From contig OX155972.1 in NCBI GenBank assembly GCA_944548615.1, forward strand, positions 11,653,161 through 11,717,160: a stretch of 64,000 bases of DNA, in the 5' to 3' direction. The position numbers and the translations under genes were made by a program. This DNA is from Micropterix aruncella (lineage: Eukaryota; Arthropoda; Insecta; Lepidoptera; Micropterigidae). Shown in pieces: positions 31,146-41,914 of the stretch. Every line of letters begins with the position of its first letter. The first letter of the stretch is position 1. Under the pieces are notes generated by a model. That model did not search any database and was not told the DNA's origin. It saw only the letters and a list, made by a program, of their open reading frames with translations.

Positions 31146-31400
31146 CGTGGCCGTCGGCCACCCGATACCGAGGGACCATGGCGGGGCGGGTAAAGGGCGA
31201 CGTGGTCCGCAAAATATTTAAACTAAATAACCGCTTACGGCAGGTAAAGGCCGCGCAAGCTACCTCGAACCCGTGACCAGACCGGAGGACGGAGAAATAC
31301 AAATCTGGTAGTAAGGGCGTGGGGTTGGTCCGCTGCGTTCACATGCCGGTGCCTCGAGGCAAGGCATCGGCTTCTTACGAGCATGTTGGCGGAGCTGACT
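31146..31400 (+). repeat. Family C partial copy
   Basis: CGGCCACCCGAT, GACGTGGTCCGC, AAAGGCCGCGCAAGC, ACCTCGAACC, GAGGACGGAGAAAT and GGCATCGGCTTCTTACGAG follow family C order, then run into the SINE head. Confidence 0.6.
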
Positions 31401-31660
31401 GTGGACACGGCCTGATCTTACATTGTAAGGTCCCGGGTTCGATTCCCGGCTGGGTCAGCATTTTCCGTTGGGATCAAATTAACGGAATTGCATTTTCAAT
31501 TCTGTCGATCGAATGCAATAACAAGACACACACTTACAGACATGTTACACGCACACATACATATAACACGTCATAGTAGGGTTGGTTGTAAGAGATTGTC
31601 ATATGACAATAAACCCGCCCATTGTGACATTTCACAATAAAGAGTATAAACGAACAGACT
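31383..31660 (+). mobile_element. tRNA-derived SINE
   Basis: Box A-like TGGCGGAGCTG, then box B GGTTCGATTCC within a T-arm (CCGGG TTCGATT CCCGG) give an RNA polymerase III-type head of about 70 bp. The body has TTTTCCGTTGGGATCAAATT AACGG and GATCGAATGCAATAACAAG. The tail has a CACA-rich tract, GTAGGGTTGGTTGTAA, GTCATATGACAATAAACCCG and CACAATAAAGAGTATAAACG. Matching copies lie at 1420-2100 and 51735-51950 (minus). Confidence 0.8.
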
Positions 31661-32090
31661 GTGTTGTCCCTGAGTCACTGTGTAATCAGCCCACGGCTGA
31701 TAGAATGATCTATATCGTTATAACAGCCTGAGGTGTCGGGTTCGCCCGTGGCAGATGGCAGCTCAAAAGTACTGTGTGGCATGCCACGGTAGATATGTCA
31801 ACCTCGCTCTGCTACCATAGATTTAGGTCTAAATTGATCTGCGGACGAATATCCGGTAAGAAGGTAACCCCAATCTGAACGAACTGGTTATTCTGGAAAG
31901 CCGGCGCGAAACGCGATCACTAACACGGATATACAACAGACTTGACATAATATGGCTTTAGATTCAGTATAACAAGGTTGATATAATCATTGATTATATA
32001 GGGCATTAGATTGCTCAATGCCGTACTACGTTCTGGCAGCTAGGAGTTTACTATGAAATGAAACGTGTAGATGGCACCTATAGTTTCAAA
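31660..32090. other. No gene recognised; family B fragment at 31985-32040
   Basis: GGGCATTAGATTGCTCAATG and TACGTTCTGGCAGC match family B. The rest is unassigned. Confidence 0.4.
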
Positions 32091-32094
32091 CATT

Positions 32095-32790
32095 AATCGA
32101 GTGGAGCTGTCAACTACAACGGGCGAACCCGTTAGCTCAGGAAGTTTTAACAAAATATGATAGTCAAATCTCCCGTAAAGTGTGCGCAGAAGACTTCGGA
32201 CAAAACAGTCCACCGTCAAGTTCCGCCACATGCCCGTAAGAGGCCAACGCCTTATCCGCGAGATAACCATGTATGCTACCCAGCGAGTTTATCTTCACGC
32301 CCTTACTTCCAGTTGCGACCAGATTACTCCGGTCTCTCGACTGGTTACGAGTTCGAGGTCGCTTGCGCGGTCCTCTCCCTTACAAAGCGGTGAAACGGTG
32401 TAAACCGAATCTATCGCGGTTCACGGCATCCTTTGCCCGGCTGGTCACCGGGAATCGGGTAGCCGATGGTCGTTTCAAGAGCAGTCGCTGTAAGGTCAGC
32501 AGCCACCCCCGCTCTATAGGAAACAGTACTGCTTCCAGACTCCCCCGACTGTTAGTCAGAGTTGAGTTAATCGAGTCAGAGTTAATCGATTGGCTTATGC
32601 CGCACGGTGCGCAGACCGCCCAGGAGCGCCAGAAGGTTGATTCCCAGGGGGAAACTAATCATAAGGCCAGAGTCCTACCCAGGCTCGCACTTCATGCGTG
32701 GAGGTCGTCGGATAGGTGTTGACCCGTGAGTGTGACCAACCCTGAACAGAATGGGTCTTCGTGGCCAACTCAGCAATGGCCCATTAACTT
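32095..32790 (-). mobile_element. Family C copy, nearly full length
   Basis: On the minus strand it runs from TTAATGGGCCATTGCTGAGT to CGTTGTAGTTGACAG. It differs from 28610-29274 by small indels, including a duplicated GAGTTAATCGAGT-type stretch near 32560-32590. ORFs through it (for example 32273-32722) differ from copy to copy and are not credible genes. Confidence 0.75.
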
Positions 32791-32799
32791 CCCGATCTT

Positions 32800-33265
32800 T
32801 TATCAGTCAGATTAACATTTGAAAAAAACTTTTTTTTTTTGTGCAAATCACTAAAAGAAACTATTTTTGATATTAGATATTAAATTGCAAATGTTTCTAC
32901 CGCTGCACAAATGACTATCTGTTTGCGCAGGTAAGTAATAGCGAGCGTAATATTGCCTGAAACAAAAAAGTAAACTAGGATATTAATTTGTATACCTATG
33001 TGTATTTTATAGATGAGCTAAAAATACCGACAAGCTTTAATTTTTATAATTTTTCAAAGATTTAAAGAAATAAAATCGTTTTTTGCCCCAAACATTTGTG
33101 TTTAATTAGTTGTTTCTGACTGTTCATATAGAAGAGAATTTGATAATCTTTTTTTTTTGATCAATTTGATCTGTCAAGTAGTTTTTTATCACAGACGCAA
33201 AACAGAAAAAATATGGTTTTGAGGAAAACGCGTTTAAAGTTTTCTCTAAAAGATTGTATTTTTTA
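32800..33265. other. AT-rich, no gene seen
   Basis: Homopolymer-rich sequence with no recognisable feature. Confidence 0.4.
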
Positions 33266-33450
33266 ACACGCTTTTATTAGGTCGACCGGTATGTAACTAA
33301 CTATGTAATGGAATTTAAGGTAACTAATTTAACCATCTTCCAAGGATCGTAGCGTCATGAAAATTGGCAGCTGTATGTACTTCTGATGACAATACAATAT
33401 TATGGTACTGTCGAACTGATCTGATCGGTCGGAAGATATGAACTGGAACT
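33265..33450 (-). mobile_element. LINE-like 3' end, copy 1
   Basis: Minus-strand AATAAAAGCGTGTTAAAAA gives a polyadenylation-like 3' end. The preceding 150 bp (CATACAGCTGCCAATTTTCA, TTGTCATC) match 37690-37880. Confidence 0.6.
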
Positions 33451-33469
33451 TCATGATTGGACCTGGCCG

Positions 33470-33553
33470 CCATATGCGAGCCCTTCCGACGTAGCTTGCC
33501 TTGATTTCAATCTTTTTCTAAGAGAAGCTACTGTCTGTTATACTGTGCTGTAG
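33470..33553 (+). repeat. Short dispersed repeat shared with 61389-61475
   Basis: CATATGCGAGCCCTT, GATTTCAATCTTTTTCTAAG and AGAAGCTACTGTCTGTTATA CTGTGC match the second site with few changes. Confidence 0.7.
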
Positions 33554-34915
33554 GTAAGGAGAGGGAGTTAATGGACCCTTGCTGAGTTGGCCACGAAGAC
33601 GTATTCTGTTCAGGGTTGGTCACACTCACGGGTCAACACCTATCCGACGGCCTCCACGCATGAAGTGCGAGCCTGGGTAGGACTCTGGCCTTATGGTCAG
33701 TTTCCCCTGGGAATCAACCTTCTGGCGCTCCTGGACGGTCTGCGCACCGTGCGGCGTAAGCCGATCGACTGTGCACTAACAGTTAGAGTTTCAAGGCGAT
33801 AGGTGAGGGCAGCAAACCCCGCCCACCGCCCGGGCAGTTATAACGACGAGGGTCGTCTTGTCTGCCCGGGATGTCGTGCTACGACAACCCTGCGCGTACC
33901 AGAAGGGTAGAACGCGTAGGGGGTGAAATAGGGTAAACCACCCCCCCCGTACCGCCCCGAGAACCCATTTATTTATAATAATAAAAGAATTTACAAAGAA
34001 AAAATTTACAAAATAATACTAAATTTACCATATTCACAAAATAAAATAATAAAACAACAAATAACAAATTTAGGGCCGGTAAGCGGGGTAGAGGACGCTC
34101 CAGAAACGATGATGGTGGAGGCGCACGGTCAGTGGGCAGGTCTCGGAGCAGCCACGGGGGGGAGGAATCCCTGGATCCTGCAAAGAACGAAACGCCCTTC
34201 AGGGCGGCAAAGAGACGGACACAAAGACGGGCACTTCGGGCTGGAAGTAGCCGCCGAATCACGCCACCAAGGAAGAGGGTACCCCCTGGGGGGTATCCCG
34301 AGGCCTCATGCTTTCCCAAGAAGCCACCCAGTACTCCACAAACTCGCCAAACGACTGGAAGCAGCTCCTACAACTGACCAGATCCGGGTACCAAATCGGA
34401 GAGCGCCCAACGCACGCGCCCACTGCATCCATCAATTTCTCCCGTGCAGCCGCTAGAATTGGGCACTTGACTAACAGTCGGGGGAGCCTGGAAGCAGTAC
34501 TGTGTCCTATAGAGCGGGGGTGGTTGCGGACCTTACGGCGACTGCTCTTGAAACGACCATCGGCTATCCGATCCTGGGTGAACAGCGGGCAAAGAATGCC
34601 GTGGTCCGCGATAGATTCGGTATACACCGTTTCGTAAGGGAGAGGACCGCGCAAACGACCTCGAACTCGTAACCAATCGAGAGACTGGAGTAATCTGGTC
34701 GCAAATGGAAGTAAGGGCGTGAGTGTAAGCCCGCTGGGTAACACTCCTGGCTATCTCGCGGTTAAAGCGTTGACCTCTTACGGGTTTCTGGCGGAGCTTG
34801 ACGGTGGACTGTTTTGTCCAAGTCTTCTGCGCTCACTCCAGGGAGATAGAACGACTAATCGTTAAAACTTCCTGAGGTGACGGGCTCGCCCGCTGTAGTC
34901 GACAACCCTAGTTGA
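33553..34915 (+). mobile_element. Family C copy split by an R1-like LINE
   Basis: The left part 33553-33783 and right part 34470-34915 align end to end with 28610-29274, with the nine bases ACTAACAGT repeated at the break. The terminal GACGGGCTCGCCCGC and TGTAGTCGACAAC are present. Confidence 0.8.
33784..34469 (-). mobile_element. R1-like LINE, 5'-truncated, with 9-bp target duplication
   Basis: Bounded by ACTAACAGT on both sides (33775-33783 and 34470-34478). The minus-strand frame reads CPILAAAREKLMDAVGACVG, LVSCRSCFQSFGEFVEYWVA, SWESMRPRDTPQG, then a stop. This C-rich and W-rich tail resembles the end of R1-clade ORF2 (C-P-x-L..., W-x-x-F-x-x-F-x-x-x-V). A GC-rich then AT-rich 3' UTR follows toward 33784. 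The copy sits in family C, not in 28S rDNA. Confidence 0.6.
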
Positions 34916-35383
34916 TAAAAGATTCATGATCCGATTTCAAGTTTAGGTTTAAAAAGAAAAACATTTTTTTTTGCCTTTAAAACCAGGCTCCCCCCTTAAC
35001 TACACAAACGAAAGCTGTGTTGAGCAATAAGCAATGAACGAGAGGTCGCGACATGTTTGTAGCCACCCATGCAATTTAGCAGCAATAACAGACTTTCCAC
35101 GGGAAGTCGCCTCGTCGCTTTATATCCGGTAATGGCCGCAGGTATGCCATTTAATTATAACCCGGTAAGTTGGTCCGGTACAGCCCATTTGCAGCGGCGG
35201 CAACTATTAGCTACTTAGTACTCATAATGTACAGAGTTGAATGCAGCAGATAAGCCTTCCGGCCATTACTATTAGCGCTACAAGCCATCTTGCGTCGTAG
35301 CTTCGTCGAGAATCTTCTTTTATTTCATCCTAACAATGTCCACAATGTTTTTATTATTAAAGTTTGTAATGTATTTTTATTTT
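34916..35383. other. No gene recognised
   Basis: Mixed sequence. CCTCGTCGCTTTATATCCGG and similar stretches show no ORF or repeat that I can place. Confidence 0.4.
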
Positions 35384-37030
35384 ATTCTTACAAGTACATA
35401 TATTGAAAAGAATATAAAACACGATTGCCGTTACAGAAAGTGAACTATTGTATTTATAATTATTTTTATTACGGTTTTTTTATGAAATATTAGGACCTTG
35501 CATTGAAAACTTCGATTTCCTAAGAAATACCGTAACTTATATTTCTAGTCATTTACCAAATTGCAAAATACTTCATGTCAAAGCGTCATCATTAGGCTTC
35601 AATTATCAATGTGTGTCATTTCGTTGAAGTGTCAACAACGGTAATTTTGTTAGCTTCGAAGATGTCGAAATTTGAGCGGACAAAACGACATTTGTGGGAA
35701 GCAATGCTTTTCTGCTTTCATCTTAAGAAAACTGCCGCAGAATGACGTAGATTGCTGCTGGAGGCTACGGGGAATTTACTCCGACAGAAAGGACTGTTGA
35801 GACTTGGTTTCTCCGATTCAAAAGTGGTGATATCAAAGTGCAAAACAAAGAGCGCTAGGCCAGGAGCAAAAAATTGAAGAAGCCGAATTGGAGTCCATAC
35901 TCAAAGTGAAATGCATGCTCCCTCAACCGTTTCGAGACTTTTAAAATCTATGGGAGTCATTCAAATGGAAGAGCATTGGGTTCCTCTATATATAAAGTTG
36001 AAGCCAAGAGACATCGAAAGACGTTTCATGACTTGTGAAATGCTCCTTCACCGTCAAAAAAGAAAAGGTTTTCCCCACCGAATAATCACCAGCGACGAAA
36101 AGTGGATCTTTTACGAGAACCCCAAACCCCGGTGAATCACTTCCATCGACCTCAACAGCCACGTCGAAGAGAGACATCCACGGATCCAAGGTAATGCTTT
36201 GCATTTGGTGGGACGAAAAGGGTGTCATCTATTACGAGCTGCTGAAACCGGGAGAAACCATCACGGGCGATCGCTATCGGAATTTGAGCGATGCTGTGAA
36301 GATAAAACGGCTGGAATACGCTTAAAGGCACGACAAGGTAATTTTCCAGCATGACCATGCTCGAATACAAGTCCCGATGCAGGTCAAGAACTTCCTGCAA
36401 ACGCTTTGCTGGGACATCCTACCTCACCCCCGTACTCCCCAGATATTGCGCCATCCGACTACTATTTGTTCCGGTCAATGGCCCATGGCCTTTCCGAGCA
36501 GCGCTTCCAGTCGAGGATATTGAAAAATGGCTGCATTCGTGGATAGCCTCCAAGGACGAAGACTTCTTCCGCCGGGGAATCTGTCTCTTGCCAGAAAGAT
36601 GGGAGAACGTCATAGCTAGCGATGAAATGCACTTTCCAACTTGCTTCGAAATAAATGTCCAATATCACAAAAAAATCGAAGTTTTCAATTCAAAGACCTA
36701 ATATTTGTGGTATATGTATTTATCCGTATAGATTCATGTACATTTCCGGAATGTACTCAATCGAACCTTTCATTTGACACTAAACTCGATATATTTACAT
36801 ATGTTCATTTATTGACATTTGAACATTTAGACAAGCACTTACTTGATATTTGGACAGTTAAGATTCGCTGACACTCAGAATGACACAAAGATTCTAACAA
36901 TGCCACACACTTCGAAATCAGTTCAAGCGTTTAGAACTTATGGTGGAATAAAGAAACGTAAAACATACATAGATGAACCCTGACCACATTACACTCCTTT
37001 TTTGTTGGGCAGTCGTGCAAAAATAGGCCA
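35384..37030 (+). repeat. Dispersed repeat family B, long copy, carrying a mariner
   Basis: Outside the mariner it contains AAAACACGATTGCCGTTACA, ATTTATAATTATTTTTATTA CGG, and, after it, TTTATCCGTATAGATTCATG, CATTTCCGGAATGTACTCAA, ACATTTGGACA-like motifs, CCACACACTTCGAAATC and TGGTGGAATAAAGAAA. It matches 55675-56005 plus 56938-56990, and 63585-63880 (reverse). No coding capacity. Confidence 0.75.
35490..36701 (+). mobile_element. Mariner (mauritiana-like), full length but dead
   Basis: TA flanks both ends (35488-35489 and 36702-36703). The TIRs read TTAGGACCTTGCATTGAAAA at the left and TTAGGTCTTTGAATTGAAAA from the right, continuing CTTCGATTT. The 1212-bp length suits a mariner. The transposase from about 35661 reads MSKFERTKRHLWEAMLFCFH, LKKTAAE, (frameshifts), TVETWFLRFKSGDIKVQNKE, then STVSRLLKSMGVIQMEEHWV P, PHRIITSDEKWIFYENPKPR (first catalytic D), and YSPDIAPSDYYLFRSMAHGL (third D). 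Stops and frameshifts near 35745, 36133 and in the C-terminal third disable it. Confidence 0.9.
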
Positions 37031-37183
37031 GTTAGTAGGTTTCCCTTCTCTTGCTATTGTCAAACTGATTTCACACATTTACCTGATATGCAATACTAGA
37101 ATAAATTAATTAAATCTTTATTAGAATTGTAAAAACGATTAATAAATGAATGTATAACAAAAAAAATACAAAATCTTTTTTAA

Positions 37184-37424
37184 CCCCTCAAATGTGAGGC
37201 GTCCCTTAAGGGATGCCTTGGCAAAATGTATACAAAATGTATATAAATTTATATAAATGTAAATATAAATGTAAATGTGCGCCGCTTTACAGTAATCCGC
37301 TCTATAGTAATGCTATAGCTCTATAGTAAACCCCGCTCTATGTAAATGTAAATGTAAATGTAAATATAAATTTATATACATTTTGCCGTAGGCAACCCGA
37401 GCTAATCGCCATTCATTTGAGGGG
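37184..37424. mobile_element. 241-bp TTAA-target MITE
   Basis: TTAA flanks both sides (37180-37183 and 37425-37428). The TIR is CCCCTCAAATG. A second inner inverted repeat (GGCAAAATGTATA and its complement) brackets AAATGTA-type hexamers. TTAA plus a CCC end suggests a piggyBac-related element. Confidence 0.78.
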
Positions 37425-37689
37425 TTAATTAATTGAACCTGCTTAAATACTTTTATGTAGGTGCCAAGGAGTGAGCGCACTCACGGTCGTTTAATTTAAA
37501 AAAAAAAACAATGTTCAAAACATCTGCAAGCACAATTACGACGAGTTTTTTGGGTCAATGGTTAGATTAATTAGTAAAATTTGACATTTAGCCTTAAGTT
37601 TCATCACGTATGTCAGAATACTAGCTAAGGCGCACACCGCTGTCGATGTTTTCCGTCTCTCCCCGTCCCGTAGATGCATCAACCAGGTG

Positions 37690-37880
37690 GTTTTTAACAC
37701 GCTTTTATTAGGTCGACCTGTATGTAACTATGTAATGGAATCTAATGTATGTGTAAGCGTCATGAAAATTGGCAGCTGTATGTAGTTCTGATGACAATAC
37801 AATAATATGGTAATGTCGAACTGATCTGATGATGGAGTCGGAAGATATGAACTGGAACTTCACGATGGAACATCGTATCA
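37690..37880 (-). mobile_element. LINE-like 3' end, copy 2
   Basis: Matches 33265-33450, including the minus-strand AATAAAAGCGTGTTAAAAA end. Confidence 0.6.
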
Positions 37881-37884
37881 TAGC

Positions 37885-38380
37885 TGTGTTTGGACTTGTT
37901 AGAAAAGTCTTGGAATGAACTTTGAACACGATTAGGTTTCAAGGTCTGATATGTGGTTTTTACTTGCATTTATAAGAGCGTGTTTTTAGTGTTTTTTTTA
38001 AAACTATCAATTTATTTTTCGTGGAATTATAAAATCAATTCTCGTGTAAAAAAAATCCAGACAGTGAAAATGAGAGCGATGAGTTTTTATTTTTTCTGAT
38101 TTCTAGATCACGCCAGACTTCTTTCAATTGATAATCTAAGATAATATCAATTCAATTTGAATTACAAGATTTAAACGTGGAAAAGTAAGGGACGTATTTG
38201 AAAAATAAATCGAATATTTTAGAATTTTCAAGCTTACATTTACATTTACACTTACATTTACATTTACAAGCATATATTTTAGATTATACAAGGTAAAAAT
38301 ACCTTTAATGTATGTTAGTTAGCAGGGGCCATCAACATATAACGTAATCATCGAGGGGGAGGGGGGGTTGGAGCTGAGGC
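37885..38380. other. AT-rich, no gene seen; TTACAT hexamers
   Basis: An (ACATTT)n-like run lies at about 38230-38272. Nothing else. Confidence 0.4.
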
Positions 38381-38702
38381 TTAGGGGCTTTCTAGACTAT
38401 CAAGCATGCTTGTCAAGCATCGCGTCGCAGGCTGGGAGGGGATCGTAAACCGCAGGAAATATGCAAATGTTTTTTTTTAATATTTACCAAAAATGTCTTA
38501 TTGTTTAGTTTATACCAGGGAGTCACGTCATTCATCAATCAAGTAGGTCTAATTAACGTCACTCCATGGTATAAACTACAAAATAAGGCATTTTTGGTAA
38601 ATATTTAGAAAATATATTTGCGTATTTCCTGCGGTTTATGATCCCTTCTCAGCCCGCGACGCGATGCTTGACAAGCATGCTTGATCGTCTAGAGAGCCCC
38701 TT
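38381..38702. repeat. Long hairpin, arms ~148 bp, ~25-bp loop
   Basis: AGGGGCTTTCTAGACTATCA, AGCATGCTTGTCAAGCATCG, CGTCGCAGGCTGGGAGGGGA, AAACCGCAGGAAAT, TATTTACCAAAAATG and TTTATACCA on the left have nearly complete complements at 38555-38702. GATTACGT and G-runs lie just outside on the right, and CGTAATC on the left. Strong hairpin-RNA potential; probably a foldback MITE. Confidence 0.88.
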
Positions 38703-38704
38703 AC

Positions 38705-39140
38705 GCTTGATTACGTGGGGGGGGGGGGGTGATCGTCAGATTACGTAATCAAGTGTTGTCACCACATTGCATTTTTTTGGGTCTAAACCTACACGGAAAT
38801 ACCGCAATCGCACCCTGAAGATACCCCCCTCCCCCCACCGCACGCGCGACGTGCGTAGATACTTCACGCGCTCGTCTGCGATTGAGTCGCCTGGGCCTGT
38901 TCCTGGAAGCGCTGGCGGTCTGAAGATTGGGATTTGTAAAATAAACCAAAGAGTTTGAGATTTTGTAATACATTTCAATTAATAAAGCCCACTTTTAAAA
39001 GCACTTTACAAACGCTGGGTTCGTAATCGAGAGGAGGGTGGGGGGGGGGGGTCAGGCCGCTGATTACGTCTGTTGACATGGGGGAGAAAGGGGTCCGAAA
39101 AACACAAAAACGTGATTACGTAATATGTGGATTTTTATGG
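38705..39140. other. G-run/ATTACGTAAT-bearing sequence, no gene
   Basis: Poly-G runs at 38715-38731 and 39039-39050, each close to GATTACGT. A GC-rich unique island at 38810-38925 has short ORFs on both strands without family resemblance. Confidence 0.4.
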
Positions 39141-39149
39141 TCAGCATTA

Positions 39150-39420
39150 CCTGATTCTACAATCAGACTCGGCTACTCTTCCACGGTCAACAGCACAGAC
39201 ACACGATGTTGTATACGCATTCAATTATGATGCGTCACCCAGAGTTGGCTTCCAACGAGGGGACTCCTCAACGGTCGACAGCACAGAAACGAAATTTTGT
39301 ATACGCATTCAATTATCATAGCCCGTTCTAAGTTTCACCGCGACAGGGCTGCTGCAACAGGGTTGGCTCGGGACAGACCATTTTAATAAAAGCTTGTTTT
39401 TAAAAATGTCTTTTTACTAT
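39150..39420 (-). repeat. Family D, two reversed units plus foldback-arm sequence
   Basis: CACGGTCAACAGCACAGACA, GTATACGCATTCAATTATGA, GTTGGCTTCCAACGAGGGGA CTCC, GGTCGACAGCACAGAAACG and ATACGCATTCAATTATCATA are family D on the minus strand. Then GGGTTGGCTCGGGACA and TTTTAATAAAAGCTTG match the 19674 foldback arm. Confidence 0.7.
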
Positions 39421-39579
39421 TAACTTATTGTAATTGTTGAAAACATTCTTCGTTCAACTGTAAATAAGCCAGATTGCTTTTTTGTGCAATGATCGATGTA
39501 CATTTTTTAATGATCGACAATAGTGAATGGAAAAGATTTATATCTGGAAAAATAAGTACGATTCGATTGCACCTACCGC

Positions 39580-40299
39580 CAGTCGCGGATCTATACAAGG
39601 GCTTTTTGGGCTGCAGCCCAGGGCCCCGTGGATATAAAGGGCCCCAGCCCCCATTGAAAATAATAGACAATATTGTGAATTACAAACAAAATCTAAAATC
39701 TTTAAAAAACCTATAAGGTTGGCAACCCTGGGATCAAGATCTCGCGTCTATTCCGGATGACTCCCCGCCGCTTGTTTTTAGTGTATTTTCTCGCAAACAC
39801 AATCATTCGCAGTCATTTTTTAAATTTCTTTAGTCATAAAATAGCATCTATATTTCTTTAGTCATAAAATAGCATCTATATTCTATATACAGCAGTTCAG
39901 TTCCCCGCTAAGTTCCCCTAACTAATAATGAATCTTTGTATATCTTTGAATTAGCATTTATACTAACTTACATTATTTATATTATACTATGTTTATATAT
40001 TGTTTTACTTAGTTTGCCTGGATACGTCATTAGTTAAATTGCTTTATAGCTTGTTTCAAAGTTTTCTTAAGTGCGTTTTTGCTAATAGATTTGTCTATTT
40101 TTATTGAAAAGTAAAATGTCTTACGGTTGCCATATTAATTAAATAAAATATTTTATTGTCTTCTTTTTTTCCTATACCGTTGTACCTTGTGATATAAACA
40201 TTATTGAAAACAGTGTTTTGACAAAATGGCAATTAGTTAATTAATTAGATCTCCAAGTAATATTAGCACAGGGCCCCACAAACTCACGGTCCGCCCCTG
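39580..40299. mobile_element. hAT-type non-autonomous element, 720 bp, 8-bp target duplication
   Basis: CCTACCGC flanks both ends exactly (39572-39579 and 40300-40307). The left end reads CAGTCGCGGATC and the right end, reversed, reads CAGGGGCGGACC. The interior is AT-rich with no ORF. A truncated relative is at 12073. Confidence 0.88.
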
Positions 40300-40572
40300 C
40301 CTACCGCCCACCCAATCATCGGATAATCCTTGTCTCGGCCACTTTTAAAGCTATAGACATAAAAATCGGCATAGTGACAGAACTTGCTTGCCCGCACCTG
40401 GGCCAAAGTCTGAAGACGTCTAAAGTGAACATTGTTAGGAACTCTCGGCGCGCGAGCAAACTTGCACTTAAAACCGTTTCTATTATCTGACAGGTAACTG
40501 ACCACGAGACCCATTATATTGAACACATTTTAGAGAGCGAGAATTGAGCAATAGCTTTTATTGTTTGACACC

Positions 40573-40645
40573 AACCTTAAGCGGACGTATTCGGGTGAAA
40601 GGTGTTCGTCAAGGACATGTGCTGTCGCCGCTCTCATTATAAATT
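40573..40645 (+). pseudogene. Reverse transcriptase scrap
   Basis: One frame reads TLSGRIRVKGVRQGHVLSPL SL, the GVRQG-x-x-LSP-L motif of non-LTR RTs. Nothing else of the element is seen on either side. Confidence 0.6.
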
Positions 40646-40734
40646 AAATTCTATTAGTTTGGTAATTCTTCTGCGTCAGTAAGCCTTTTTCAAATATTAT
40701 TATTTACTGAAATTAGATCGACAATAGCTGCAAT

Positions 40735-41139
40735 AAAAAAATCGACTTTGTCACTGCAAGAACTTCCCGGCAAGCAGCTAAGGACTGATTTTATCTGAAT
40801 ATTAATTTAAATATAAAAATCGATGAGAACTCTTTCTCGGTCGGAGCACGACCCTGTTTGGGTTCTGTTACTCAACCGCCTCGGGCGGCGCGTTTCGTTT
40901 CTCGGCTAGCCTGGGGCTTGGGGTTAATATTTGTAGCGTATATATGAGATATTCTATCCAAACAATGCATCTATGTACCAAATTACAAGTCTCTAAGACC
41001 AATATTTCGAAATTAAAATATGACTACTGCGACTGGTGGACCGATTTCAACTCTTGCCATGACCAAATTATTCCTGCATGCCAAATTTCAGCTCAATCGG
41101 ATGAAGCGTTTGGGCGATATCGTGGAGGAATTCACACAC

Positions 41140-41181
<42 letters not shown>

Positions 41182-41315
41182 GGACAGAAAGACAGACAGA
41201 CACGCAGATAGACTTCAAACCGGAAAAGTTCTTTAGACTCTCAGGGGGCTCAAAATTAATATTACCGTCTCAGTGACGAAAAAACATTTTTGCGCGTTCA
41301 CAATACTTTCCCGAC
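40735..41315 (+). repeat. Family A copy with (CAGA)n
   Basis: AAAAATCGACTTTGTCACTG, GAGATATTCTATCCAAACAA, TTTCAGCTCAATCGGATGAA, GCGTTTGGGCGATATCGTGG and (CAGA)n at 41140-41200, ending GCGCGTTCACAATACTTT. The HTQTDRQTDR-type ORF is the microsatellite translated. Confidence 0.78.
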
Positions 41316-41359
41316 TGGTCGGTTGGTGGACCGGAAAAGTAATATGGGCCAACTATTAA

Positions 41360-41905
41360 GGCGACACGAGACCTCAGAAATTTTTTTGTAGGGTTTGACC
41401 TATAAAAATCAAGCGTTGACGAGGCTTCAAGCGCAAATTCCACGTCCGCTCGCGCCAGCGACCAGGCGCATACTAAACATGCTATCGCAGCACTAGCACA
41501 GAATAACTATTTTTACGCAGTGGTGGTATAAGGGTGTTAATGGCAACGCATATTTAGCTTAACTCTCAGAGCGCTCTCACGTTTTAATTAATTGTAATTA
41601 ATTTAAGGTCTAAATCAAAAATGTGGCTAAGTGCTGCCCTAGAGAAATAACCAGTCAATTTAATGAAATTATAATAAAACACATTCACCGCTTACATTGT
41701 AGGAGTAATCGCGCCTGAAAGTTTCCGAAGTCAGTTTAAAGCCTTAATGTCCAAGGCAATGAGCAACTTTTTTAAAGTCCAAATTTTAAATTGGTTCCTC
41801 ATCTAGGGATTCACTTAGAAACTTTTTTAAATTATTGCCTATATTTTTCAAAACTCATAAAACTAAAATTCTTTAGATATGGTCGTTCCCAGGTATCATG
41901 TCGCC
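41360..41905. mobile_element. TTAA-flanked TIR element, ~546 bp
   Basis: TTAA at 41356-41359 and 41906-41909. The ends are GGCGACACGAGACCT and, reversed, GGCGACATGATACCT. Edges of related elements appear at 23497 (TTAA-GGCGACG) and 28427 (CGTCGCC-TTAA), both beside family D. Confidence 0.65.
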
Positions 41906-41914
41906 TTAAAGTGA

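Noticed and set aside
32273..32722. 149-aa ORF and the similar 161-aa ORF at 34744-34259
   Set aside because: The first is a frame in a family C copy. The second mixes family C with the R1-like LINE tail, so only its last part is meaningful.
38736..38978. GC-rich ORFs on both strands near 38.8 kb as a missing LHFPL exon
   Set aside because: None reads as membrane segments 3-4 of LHFPL proteins; no matching splice sites.
40944..41276. ORF with repeated QTDR
   Set aside because: A translated (CAGA)n microsatellite within family A.
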